64,000 bases of DNA from UTCFX2 sp963788305 (GTDB lineage: Bacteria > Chloroflexota > Anaerolineae > Anaerolineales > UBA4823). Below are positions 39,999 to 50,142 of the stretch, piece after piece. The translations under genes and the position numbers were made by a program. The stretch covers positions 44,947 to 108,946 of the forward strand of contig CAWBGK010000005.1 of NCBI GenBank assembly GCA_963788305.1. Direction: 5' to 3'. Position 1 is the stretch's first letter, and the number at the start of each line of letters is the position of its first letter. The notes under the pieces were generated by a model. The model was given only the letters and a program-made list of their open reading frames with translations, had not been told where the DNA came from and did no database searches.

Positions 39999-40036
39999 AA
40001 AAAGGGGCTGGACCAAAAATGGGCAGCCCCTTTTTC
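39999..40036 (+). terminator. Intrinsic terminator of the M6 protease gene
   Basis: AAAAAGGGGCTG pairs with CAGCCCCTTTTT around a 13-base loop and ends in a T run. It also faces the 3' end of the transaldolase unit. Confidence 0.88.
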
Positions 40037-40171
40037 TTTTAATACCGCATTTTTAAGGTGATAATCTTTAGGAAGATGGGAACCTTTGAGCATCAATTGC
40101 TTGTAACAATACTCTGAACGCATCCGAGAAGGACTTAACTCCTTCCTTCTCCAACTGAAGCGTTACGTCCT

Positions 40172-41190
40172 TCATATAATTCCTAACTTTTCAAGTTCCT
40201 GCAGCGTCTTTACAGCACCAGGGAGATCTTCCTCCAGGCTCATTCGAACCTTACCGTGGTCCAGAAAGGCGACGAGCGTCTGCGGTGGCATCGTGTTGAC
40301 CGTATCCGGACCGATCAATTCTTCCACATACATGACATCCCGATAAGCAGGGTTCTTAGTGCTGGTAGATGCCCACAAAGGTCGCTGCACCTTAGCCCCA
40401 TGTTGTTTTAATTTTTGGAACCGATCCGAGGAAAATACCTTCTTGTATGCCCCATAGGCGAGCCGGGCATTTGCGATAGCTGACTTACCCAACAAAGATT
40501 CCGCTTTCACTGCTTGAGAACCTCCTGCCTGGATAATTTTCTGCAACCGTGGATCGACATTTGAATCAACTCGCGACACAAAGAAAGAGGCGACCGAGGC
40601 GATTTCGCTCCGATCGGCAGTCCATCCTGAAGTCGCTGCTCTAATCCACGTAAATATGCGTCCATCACCTCTCCGTAGCGATCGAGTGAAAAGATCAGCG
40701 TGACATTTACATTGATCCCAGCAGTGATTGCATCTGCGATTGCAGGGATCCCAGCTTTTGTCGCCGGGATTTTAATCATTAAGTTCGGCCGATTGACGCG
40801 CTTGCCAGAGTAGTTTCGCTTGTGTCAGCGTGGCAGTCGTATCATCTGCCAGAAATGGGCTGACCTCCAGGCTGATATAACCATCACTTCCTCCTGTCAT
40901 ACTCGTACATCGGTCTGAAAAGATCTGCTGCAGCCTGGATATCCTCTATCGCTAATTTAAAAAACACGTCCACAGCATCGATTTTTTTATCTGCTAATGC
41001 CAGCAAGGCCTTCAGAATAATCTTGCGTTTTTGCGATTGCATTCATGAAAATGGTTGGGTTTGAAGTTACACCCCTGATCTCGCCACGCTCGATCATGCC
41101 TGCCAGATCGCCGTTCCGCAATAAATTGCGCTGGATGTTATCGTACCAAACCGATTGTCCTAACTGAAGCAGCAGTAGCGTTGCATTCAT
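40172..41190 (-). CDS. tal: Transaldolase
   Basis: Non-oxidative pentose phosphate enzyme moving a three-carbon unit between sugar phosphates. Present are the early Asp/SNPT region (RGVTSNPTIFMNAI), the catalytic lysine segment (KIPATKAGIPAI), NVTLIFSLDRYGEVMDAYLRGLEQ and a C-terminus with WASTSTKNPAYRDVMYVEELIGPDTVNTMPP. ATG 41190 lies six bases after GGAG. At least three frameshifts occur (near 41010, 40790 and 40560). The gene follows transketolase by 86 bases, so the two should be co-transcribed. Confidence 0.9.
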
Positions 41191-41275
41191 ACTCATCTCC
41201 AGAAGTTTATTATCTAAAATTGATATTTTGCCATTATTTATCCCATATATCTGATCAGATGCAGTCTCAGTCCAA

Positions 41276-43308
41276 TCATTTCTGAAGCAGCTCCAAGGCT
41301 GTCTTCTCAATATGGTCAACTGAGAAACCGAAATTCTCGAATACCTGGTATGCCGGCGCCGATGCTCCGTATCGATCTAAACCGAGGACAAGTCCATTTG
41401 TACCCACCCACCGGTGCCAGCCCTGCGTGATTCCCGCCTCAACTGCAAGCCTTTTTGTCACATTTGGAAGCAAGACCGAAGCTCTGTAGCCTTCGTCTTG
41501 AACAGCAAACAGCTCCCAACTGGGGAATGAAATTAACCGCACAGCCAAACCTTGCGCTTCTAACCGTTTCCCGGCTTCAAGAATCAAACTCACCTCGGAT
41601 CCGCTTGCCATCAAAATGATCTGAGGATTTTTTCCGCCTAGATCCGCTAAAACATAAGCGCCTTTCCGTAGGTTTCGTTCTGATGCATATACGGATCGAT
41701 CCAGGGTTGGGAGGTTTTGACGGGTTAATACCAGGGCGGTCGGTCTGTGGCGGTTCTCAACTGCGATTTTCCATGCCTCACGGACCTCATTTGCATCAGC
41801 GGGACGGATAGTCACCAGATTTGGGATTGACCTCAGCGCAGCAAGGTGTTCAACCGGCTGGTGGGTCGGTCCGTCTTCGCCAACTCCGATGCTGTCGTGA
41901 GTAAAAATCCAGATTGACCCAAGGTGAGAAAGCGCTGATAATCCGGATGGTCGGTCGCATATAATCGGAAAACACCATGAAAGTCGCACCAAATGGGATC
42001 AGGCCCCCGTGGTAAACGATCCCGTTAACAATTGAACCCATTGCATGTTCTCGAACTCCAAAATGAACGTTGCGCACTTCGTATTTGTCATCGGTTGTAT
42101 TCAGCTCTGCCGAACTGAAAGCTTCTGAGTTCGACATCCAGGTATTCGTCGATGGAGCCAGATCAGCTGAACCACCGAATAGCTCTGGAAGAACTATCCG
42201 ATAAGGCATTAATGACCTTGCCTGACGCGGCCCGGGATGCAATCCCCTTCGGATCCGCTGGAAACACCGGAAGGTTCTCACTCCAGCCTTGAACCAATTT
42301 TCCAGAAAGCCGACGTTCTAATTCCGCGGCCAAATCCGGATAATCTACCCTGTACGATGCTATCTTTCTCTTCCATTCAGCTTCCTGCTGTTTCCCCGAT
42401 TCAACCGCCTTTCGGAAAAATGTATGGACTGCTTCAGGTATAAAAAAACGGGGTTCCTTCGGCCATCCAAGATTCTCTTTTGCGCCGTCCAGCTCTGCAT
42501 CCCCAGGCGGTTCGCCATGGGCTTTCGCTGTCCCAGCCCGAGTGGGGAGACCGTAACCGATGATATTGCGAACCATGATGATCGATGGTCGGGGATCGAG
42601 CTTTGCAGTCTGGATGCAGCGGTCTATCACCTCGACATCTAATCCATCTTCAACATGCTGCACGTGCCATCCATAGGCTACAAAACGCTTGCCTCGATCC
42701 TCAGTAAATGCCAGGTCTGTCGAGCCTTCAATCGAGATGTGATTATCATCGTACAGATAGATTAATTTTCCAAGCTTCAAGGTACCAGCAAGAGAGGCTG
42801 CTTCAGACGCCACCCCTTCCATCAGATCACCATCCGTTACAATCGCATATATGTAATGGTCAATCAACTGATGTCCCGGTCGATTAAATACTTTCGCGAG
42901 GTGAGCTTCTGCCATCGCCATACCAACTCCATTCGCAAATCCCTGTCCCAACGGGCCGGTTGTCGTCTCGACACCAGGGGTTAAGCCAAATTCCGGGTGT
43001 CCCGGAGTAAGGCTCCCCCATTGACGGAAGTGTTTTAGCTCGTCTAGAGATAGGTCATAACCGGTTAAATGCAGAAGCGAATACAGCAACATCGATCCAT
43101 GCCCACCCGATAGGATGAACCGGTCGCGATTCGGCCATTTTGGATTCGCCGGGTTGTGGCGCAAGTGCCGGGTCCATATGGTGTACGCCATTGGGGCAGT
43201 CCCCATCGGTAACCCTGGGTGTCCAGATTTTGCCTGCTGAACTCCATCAGCTGCAAGGAACCGAATTGTGTTAATAGCCTGGAGCTGTAATTCAGGAGTG
43301 ACTTTCAT
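41276..43308 (-). CDS. tkt: Transketolase
   Basis: Thiamine-diphosphate enzyme of about 677 residues transferring two-carbon units. The TPP domain has HGSMLLYSLLHLTGYDL, GPLGQGFANGVGMA and the metal site VTDGDLMEG...DDNHIS. The pyrimidine domain has GVREHAMGSIVNGI with the catalytic Glu, and FSDYMRP. The C-terminal domain ends ALELLQK. Frames break near 42240 and 41930. A GGAAGAGGA precedes ATG 43308, and two palindromic sites lie just upstream. Confidence 0.95.
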
Positions 43309-43326
43309 ATTTATCCTCTTCCGATT

Positions 43327-43368
43327 AGAATGATTCTATGTTCGTGCAGAATGATTCTGCACGAACAT
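43327..43368. promoter_or_regulatory. Twin palindromes 21 bp apart upstream of tkt
   Basis: AGAATGATTCT occurs at 43327-43337 and 43348-43358, each symmetric about a central G. The centres are 21 bp apart, about two helical turns. The second copy is the core of a 31-bp perfect hairpin (43338-43368). It could be a paired operator or a processing stem between the P-ATPase and tkt genes. Confidence 0.55.
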
Positions 43369-43408
43369 GGTCATTGAATGCAGATATCTTCGTGTAATCC
43401 AAATCTAA

Positions 43409-46335
43409 TTACGCCTGCAGAGCGTTTCTGTTTTTCGCATCCTGCCTGCGAAGAAAAAACTTCGTAATTTCTTCTGAAATAGCTGGAATTAGCGCAAGTC
43501 CGAGGACGATCAGCCACTCTTTTCCAGCCAGGTAATGGGTGTTAAAGATCGGCTGCAAGAAAGGCACATTGACAACAAGCAGCAACAGGAAAATTGATAA
43601 ACCTACTGCGTACTGCATATACTTGTTGGAGAATACGCCCAGCTTGAAGATCGAAGTCCGCTCTGAGCGGACAGTGTAAGCACGGAAAAGCTCGCATAGC
43701 GACAGGGTCACGAACGCCATGGTCTCAGCAGTCTGTACATCTACGCCACGCCAGTCGTGCTGGAGAACGTAGGTTAGTGGATTCATTCCTTCAGGGATCA
43801 TTGCGCCAGCTTCCAGATGCCAGAAAAGGCCAATGATAAAGGCTCCTAGGACTGCGCTGGTTTGTGTGATGGTTTGGATAAACATCCCAAGCCGCATCGA
43901 TCCGTTGACAATCGATTCGCTTTTTGGGTCGAGGAGGACGATCCATGATATCCGGATCGCCTTTCTCCATCGCCAGCGCTAGCGCAGGAGCGCCGTCGGT
44001 CAGCAGGTTGAGCCAGAGCAGCTGGATGACCGTCAGCGGCATCGGCAGGCCAGCCAGCGTCGCCAGGAAGATGATCATGATCTCGGCGATATTCGAGGAA
44101 AGCAAGAAGAAGACAAACTTACGAATATTTGCATAAATCACCCGGCCTTGCTCCACTGCAGCGACAATACTTACGTAGTTATCGTCTGTCAGGACCATAT
44201 CCGCTGTCTGCTTGGCAACATCAGTTCCAGTAATACCCATTGCAACACCAATGTCGGCGCGCTTGATTGCAGGCGCATCGTTGACTCCGTCGCCGGTCAT
44301 CGCTACAACTTCGTCATTCGATCGCAAGGCGTCGACTATACGCATCTTATGCTCTGGCGAAACTCGGGCAAAGACTGCCGTGTGTTTCACTTCTTCCGCC
44401 AGGGTGCGATCGTCCATGTCGTTGATATCAGTCCCGGTATAGACTTTATCACCTTTTCGCAATAGCCCTATGCTCTCAGCCACAGCTCGACCGGTATTTG
44501 GATAATCGCCAGTGATCATGATGGTTCGAAGTCCGGCACCGCGCGCCTTCTCCAGAGCTGGTTTGACTTCTTCACGGGCTGGATCGATCATGCCCATCAA
44601 TCCGGCAAAAATCAAGCCTTGCTCGGCAAATTCTCGGCTCAGTTCTTCTGGAATTTCGTCTTCAATTCGGTAGGCAAATCCCATCACCCGTAGAGCGTCA
44701 TCGGTCATGTCATCGTTGGCTTTTCGAATTCGTGCCCGCATCTCGTCATCGAGCGGCATAACCTTATCGTCTATCGTCTGGTAATCTAGTGCAAAGCTCA
44801 AGAACCAGGTCAGGTGCTCCTTTAATTGTCACTGCATGCGAACCAAGCATACTTTGATCATGAAAAGGCGACGGGCCATGCTCTTTGATCCATGTGATCT
44901 CGTGAACGGTCGTCATCCGCTTCAGGGCTGAATCGAAGGGAATTTCTTTACGGCGTGGGTAGGCGGCTATCAACTCCTCCAAATCCTCCCATGCTTTCAT
45001 CGCCGCCACCAACATCGCGCCTTCGGTGGGATCACCGATCATGCGGAACTTGTTGGGGCTATCTCCATTAACAGGTTCTAAAACTGCATCATTATTTAGA
45101 ACTCCAACCCACAATACGGTGGTCAGACCGGGTGCCTTCGTCAGGTCGGCATGTTCACCGTCGATATAAAAATCACCCTTAGGATCGTATCCAGAGCCTG
45201 TCAATTTAGCCATTTTGCCATCCACCCACAGTCGAGTGACGGTCATCACGTTCTGGGTGAGGGTACCGGTTTTATCCGAGCAAATGACAGTAGCTGATCC
45301 AAGCGTTTCAACTGAGGCTAATCGGCGGATCAAAGCATGTCGGCGGACCATTTCGCGCATGCCCAACGCCAGGCTGATCGTGACAACTGCGGCCAGGCCC
45401 TCTGGTACTGCGGCAATCGCCAGACCTACAGCGATCATAAAATAATCAACGATAAGTTCGGTATTCTCACCAGTAATGCCATCTGTAAACACACCTACAC
45501 GCCATAAACCGACTAGAAACACCACCCCGCAGATAGCCAGAGCCGCAATACCGAGAGTTTTCCCCAACTGATCCAGCCGAGCTTGAAGAGGCGTCCCTTC
45601 GTCTTCTACAGCTTGCAGCATATCGGCGATCATCCCAAGCTGGGTGTGCATACCGGTAGAGACCACAATTCCGCGTCCACGGCCGTAATTAATCACCGTG
45701 CCCATAAACACTGTATTTTTCCGGTCGCCCAGGGAGGCGTCTTTATCAAGCAAAAGAGCTGCATTTTTCTGTACAGGCACCAATTCGCCCGTGAGCGCGG
45801 CCTCTTCAACGCGCAGATTGACTGCTTCTATAAGGCGCATATCTGCCGGGACAAAATTCCCAGCTTCCAAGAATACCACATCCCCAGGAACGAGCTCACT
45901 GGCAGGGACATTGACGCGCTGTCCGTTGCGCAACACCTGGCATTCCGGGGCTGCCATTTTCTTCAGCGCCGCCAGAGCTTCTTCTGCCCGGCTTTCCTGG
46001 ACCACACCCAGAATAGCATTAAGAACTACGATGAGCATAATCACCGCAGCTTCAATCCAGTCACCCAGCAGGGCTGAAATCACCGAGGCGACGATTAATA
46101 GGATCACGATAAAATTGTTAAGCTGCACCATAACTAATTGTAAGAAGGTCGGTTTTGGTTTTTCTTTCAGCTCATTGCGACCGTAGCGCTCCATGCGCCT
46201 GGCTGCTTCATCTGAACTCAGGCCATTTGAAAGAGCTTCTAGCTTTACAAGAACATCATCAAGACCCAGCGTATGCCAGTGGATATCTAAATCCGGATTG
46301 TATTCAGGCGTATTCAATTTTTGTTTGTCAGCCAT
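43409..46335 (-). CDS. Calcium-type P-type cation ATPase (P-IIA)
   Basis: Membrane pump of about 975 residues, related to SERCA/PacL enzymes. It has a cation ATPase N-terminal domain (ALSNGLSSDEAARRMERYGRNEL), the TGE actuator motif (ALTGELVPV), PEGLAAVVTISLA in helix M4, the phosphorylated Asp in SDKTGTLTQN, the hinge TGDGVNDAPAIKRADIGVAMG and the C-terminal transmembrane domain. Frames break near 44790 and 43880. Calcium is the best guess for the exported ion. It sits between gnd and tkt on the same strand, an odd place for an ion pump. Confidence 0.92.
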
Positions 46336-46393
46336 CTTTCCCTCTTAAGAATTATTTGTATTATTAATAATTAAGTACAACTCTTATTCCAAA

Positions 46394-47782
46394 TTATGCT
46401 TCCCATTGAGTATGAATAACACCTTCACGATCAACTCGACGGTAGGTGTGAGCTCCAAAATAATCACGCTGCGCCTGTGTCAGGTTCGCAGGCAGCACTT
46501 CCGAGCGATATGCATCGAAATATGCCAGGGAAGCGCCGATCGCAAGCATTGGGATCCCCAAGCCGACACAAGTCTGCACGACTTCGCGCCAGGCACCCTC
46601 CCGGCTTAATACTGCATTGGTAAAAACCTCATCAAGCAGCAAATTTGGAAGAGCAGGGTCTCGCCGAAAAGCATTCGTAATATCATTTAGTAAGGATGCA
46701 CGGATAATACAGCCGGCTCGCCAGACAGGAACAATCTGTGAGATATCCAAATCCCAATTATATTCTTGCGAAGCCATTTTTAGCAAACTCAGACCTTGCG
46801 CATATGAGGTAATTTTACTGGCATACAATGCTTGCTCTGCAAGCTTAATCAATTTTGCTTTATCCCCATTGAACTTCCCAGCACTTCCCAACACTTTTGC
46901 TGCTATGACTCTCTCCGGCTTTAGCGCCGAGAGCAACCGGCTTTCCACTGCAGCATTGATCGTTGGAATCGGTGCTCCAATATCTAGAGCTGTCTGGCTG
47001 GTCCATTTACCAGTCCCTTTTTGAGCTGCCTCGTCAAGGATCAAATCTACAAGAAATCCACCGGTCTCAGGATCCGTTTGAGCTAGGATCTTTGCCGTGA
47101 TTTCAATCAAATATGAAAGCAGCTCGCGTTTATTCCATTCGGTAAAAATATCGGCAAGTTCGGCATTTGAAACACCAACACCACGATGCAGCAGGTCATA
47201 GATTTCTGCAATCAACTGCATATCGCCGTACTCAATCCCGTTATGTACCATCTTGACAAAGTGACCTGCACCACCGAGCCCCATCCACGCCACACAGGCT
47301 TCACCGTCTCCTGCTTTAGCAGCAATAGCCTCAAACATTTTCTGGACTCTCGGCCAGGCGGCTTTCGAGCCCCCCGGCATCATACTTGGTCCCCATAAAG
47401 CACCGCTTTCACCGCCGGAAACCCCCATTCCGATAAACTGGATCCCTTCCTGTTGAAGATCTTTGACGCGCCGTTCGGTATCAACAAAGAATGAGTTACC
47501 TCCATCGATGATGATGTCGCCGTTGTCCAAATACGGCTTCAGTGAAGAAATTGCAGTATCAACCGGCTCACCTGCCGGAACCATTAAGAAAAGGACCCGC
47601 AGCTTCTCCAGTGCACCTGCAAGCTCGTCAATTGAGTTGGTTACTTTAACAGTAAAACCTTCGGGTATACGCGGGGCTACATCATAACCAATCGGTGGAA
47701 ATCCATTGCGTTGAAAATTCAGTGCCAGACTCCGACCCATAACTCCTAAACCAAGAATTCCTAGCGAAAATTTAGTTTCCAT
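46394..47782 (-). CDS. gnd: 6-Phosphogluconate dehydrogenase (decarboxylating)
   Basis: Oxidises 6-phosphogluconate to ribulose 5-phosphate, CO2 and NADPH or NADH. ATG 47782 (METKFSLGILGLGVMGRSLA) has GGAG seven bases upstream and begins the Rossmann motif. IIDGGNSFFVDTERR, GVSGGESGALWGPSMMPGG and the catalytic Lys/Asn segment HFVKMVHNGIEYGDMQLI are present, and the C-terminal Gly-rich tail (FGAHTYRRVDREG) is intact. The full 463 residues fit the long, dimeric class. It links the uronate genes upstream with tkt and tal downstream. Confidence 0.96.
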   Translation of the reverse strand: METKFSLGILGLGVMGRSLALNFQRNGFPPIGYDVAPRIPEGFTVKVTNSIDELAGALEKLRVLFLMVPAGEPVDTAISSLKPYLDNGDIIIDGGNSFFVDTERRVKDLQQEGIQFIGMGVSGGESGALWGPSMMPGGSKAAWPRVQKMFEAIAAKAGDGEACVAWMGLGGAGHFVKMVHNGIEYGDMQLIAEIYDLLHRGVGVSNAELADIFTEWNKRELLSYLIEITAKILAQTDPETGGFLVDLILDEAAQKGTGKWTSQTALDIGAPIPTINAAVESRLLSALKPERVIAAKVLGSAGKFNGDKAKLIKLAEQALYASKITSYAQGLSLLKMASQEYNWDLDISQIVPVWRAGCIIRASLLNDITNAFRRDPALPNLLLDEVFTNAVLSREGAWREVVQTCVGLGIPMLAIGASLAYFDAYRSEVLPANLTQAQRDYFGAHTYRRVDREGVIHTQWEA

Positions 47783-47917
47783 TTGCTGCTCCATATTATT
47801 TTCTCGTAAAATCCGAGATTTGGAATGATTACCCTGATCATCAATGGATCATTGTGCACCATGAACAAAACGATACCATGCTCTAATAGCTACATGCCCA
47901 TTCCGGCTCACGCAGGT

Positions 47918-49180
47918 TTAACGATCTTTCCACCGATAAAGGATTTCACCTGCCCGTGGGACATACAATATCCCTTCGTTTTCACGGTTCTGCCAGGATT
48001 TTACATCGATTTCAGCAGGATTCAAGTAGCCTAGATTTAGCCTGGCACAATCCGCTGCGGATACTTTGCTCGCAAGAATCAGATTTATGTTCGGTTTCTC
48101 CACGCCGTCCTCCATGAATCCGGATCCGCGAACATGGGTGCTGTGGGCAAGGACACCAAGTGGAATGTGTTTATACCGTTCCCAATCATTCAAGAAAAAT
48201 GGAAGAATGTGATAACCAACTTCAAATATATAACGTCCATGCACATGGCTGATCACATCCAAATGCGGGGCGTAGATGATTACCTCCCCGCCTTTGGCAA
48301 CGGCCGGCTCTATTTTATACATGGCTTTTCCGGCTGTCCACAGCTCGTCGTACATCGTTGGGGCACAGGACAGAACACTGTTATATGGTTTTTCACACCA
48401 TTGAATGTGTCGTTGAGCTGATAAATCTGCGGCAGCGTTCCAGGCTTCAAACATATCTCCAACGATTACCCCTGAAAGATCATGCCCTTCCACCAGCAGT
48501 GCTGCCAGGGTAACTGGCGTTTTAAGCCGCGTGACAGCTGCATGGATCATCGTCCTTACCGGTGTATCATTGACTCCGATTGTGCCGACAACCGTCGCTA
48601 GGGCGCCAAGCCAGTGGGTCGCATTGATCATGTCCGGCCCCGAGATGCCAGGGAACAGGTACTTTGCCCCACCAGAAAATCCAACGACTTCATGTGGGAA
48701 TGTCGGTCCGATAATCAAAATATGATCGTACTCCAGGGCTAATTTGTTGATTCGAATATCCACCTGATCCGGCAGGGATGAATGCCAGCTTGGCCCCGCA
48801 ATCTCCTTGATTTCATCCTGTTCCATGAAACCCAGTGAGGAAAGCTGTGTTGGATCATCCCAGGCATGATTGAGCAATCCAATCTTCATATATGTCGTTT
48901 CGCGTTCTTCTTTTGTAATCCCCACCAGCTGGTTGATACTATCTTCCGACATTGGAGGATGGGTTCCCAGAGCAACCATGAAATCCAGCTGTCGGACATC
49001 ATGAAGGATTTCGACAATCATTGGGAACAGCTCCGCAAGCGGAAGAGACCGGGTTGAGTCAGGGACGAGCGCGAGTACTTTTTGTGCGCTGAACCTGCCA
49101 TCGAGTCCTTGTTGAAGGGTTTTATAGGTCGATTGGTGATCCAAAAAACCCGCAGATGTTATCATTTGGGAATAGATCAT
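47918..49180 (-). CDS. LarA-family nickel-pincer 2-hydroxyacid racemase/epimerase homologue
   Basis: A 420-residue homologue of lactate racemase LarA, which inverts C2 of a 2-hydroxyacid using a nickel-pincer nucleotide covalently bound to lysine. Visible are ALVPDSTRSLP near residue 43, ALGTHPPMSEDSINQLVG with the early His near residue 95, and FPHEVVGFSGGAKYLFPGISG with the His and cofactor lysine near residue 180. AGGAG precedes ATG 49180. Genes for cofactor synthesis (larB, larC, larE) are not in the window. It lies between the mannonate-forming SDR and gnd, so a C6 aldonate is a better substrate guess than lactate. Confidence 0.85.
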   Translation of the reverse strand: MIYSQMITSAGFLDHQSTYKTLQQGLDGRFSAQKVLALVPDSTRSLPLAELFPMIVEILHDVRQLDFMVALGTHPPMSEDSINQLVGITKEERETTYMKIGLLNHAWDDPTQLSSLGFMEQDEIKEIAGPSWHSSLPDQVDIRINKLALEYDHILIIGPTFPHEVVGFSGGAKYLFPGISGPDMINATHWLGALATVVGTIGVNDTPVRTMIHAAVTRLKTPVTLAALLVEGHDLSGVIVGDMFEAWNAAADLSAQRHIQWCEKPYNSVLSCAPTMYDELWTAGKAMYKIEPAVAKGGEVIIYAPHLDVISHVHGRYIFEVGYHILPFFLNDWERYKHIPLGVLAHSTHVRGSGFMEDGVEKPNINLILASKVSAADCARLNLGYLNPAEIDVKSWQNRENEGILYVPRAGEILYRWKDR

Positions 49181-49252
49181 TCTTGATACTCCTGAAGATC
49201 AATAAACATTGGAGCTATTATACAAACAGAAACCGACAGCTCCAGGAGAAAT

Positions 49253-50086
49253 TTAGACCCCGCTGTAAGCTGAAAAGCCGCCATCAATTGGGATAATTAC
49301 ACCCGTTACAAACTCTGAGGCGGGTGAGAGCAGCCATAAAACGGTACCGTTCAGATCGTCCGGTATACCAAGACGGTTCATCGGAGTGTGGTCAATTATT
49401 TGCCGACCTCGTTTGGTCCATTCACCAGTTTCTTTATCCGTCAATAAAAATCGGTTCTGTTCGGTCAAGAAGAAACCAGGAGCGATCGCGTTTACTCGGA
49501 TTTTAGGGGAATATTCCTGCGCCATATGGACTGCCAGCCATTGGGTAAAATTGCTCGCTCCAGCTTTTGCAGCCGAGTAGGCAGGGATACGAGTCAAGGG
49601 TCGAAAAGCATTCATAGATGATACATTGAGGATTACGCCTTGCTTGCGCTCAGCCATATGACGACCGACGATTTGAGATGGAATGATTGTACCCATAAGG
49701 TTTAAATCAAATACCCAACGCAGCGCTTCTTGAGATAAATCAAAAAAGGATTTTTCGGCGCTGGTGGATGCATCGGATTTATTGCCTCCGGCAGCGTTGA
49801 TCAAACCGTCGATCTTCCCAAATTCTGATACCGTCAAATCTACTGCTGCCTGGATAGACTCGACATCCAGGACATTTCCTTGTACAGCAATGGCTCTGCC
49901 TGTCCCAGGTTTCTTTTCAAATTGAGCCACCATTTTTTGAGCAATCTGAAGATTGTAATCCAGGATGGTCACATTTGCACCACATTCAAACAGCGCTTGA
50001 GCCATCGCTCCCCCTAATACTCCTCCTCCTCCCGTAATTACAACACTCTGACCGCTGAAATCATATGCCTGCAAATAATGGTTCAT
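49253..50086 (-). CDS. SDR-family D-mannonate oxidoreductase (fructuronate reductase)
   Basis: Short-chain dehydrogenase of 277 residues. The NAD(P) motif is VVITGGGGVLGGAMAQAL, the structural motif INAAGGNKSDA, and the catalytic Ser, Tyr and Lys lie in NVSSMNAF and PAYSAAKAG. The long GG and NKSDAS segments and the FFLTEQNRFLL region resemble the SDR-type mannonate oxidoreductases of Gram-positive uronate operons. It should reduce fructuronate to mannonate (or tagaturonate to altronate). It lies 56 bp after uxaC on the same strand. Confidence 0.85.
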   Translation of the reverse strand: MNHYLQAYDFSGQSVVITGGGGVLGGAMAQALFECGANVTILDYNLQIAQKMVAQFEKKPGTGRAIAVQGNVLDVESIQAAVDLTVSEFGKIDGLINAAGGNKSDASTSAEKSFFDLSQEALRWVFDLNLMGTIIPSQIVGRHMAERKQGVILNVSSMNAFRPLTRIPAYSAAKAGASNFTQWLAVHMAQEYSPKIRVNAIAPGFFLTEQNRFLLTDKETGEWTKRGRQIIDHTPMNRLGIPDDLNGTVLWLLSPASEFVTGVIIPIDGGFSAYSGV

Positions 50087-50142
50087 CGCTGCCCTTCTCC
50101 TTCTCTTTTCTTCGAAAAGTTTTTGTGAAATGGTAATTTGAA

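Noticed and set aside
40172..46335. tal, tkt and the P-ATPase as pseudogenes
   Set aside because: Each keeps all catalytic motifs across its frame breaks, and the same kind of break affects essential genes throughout the window.
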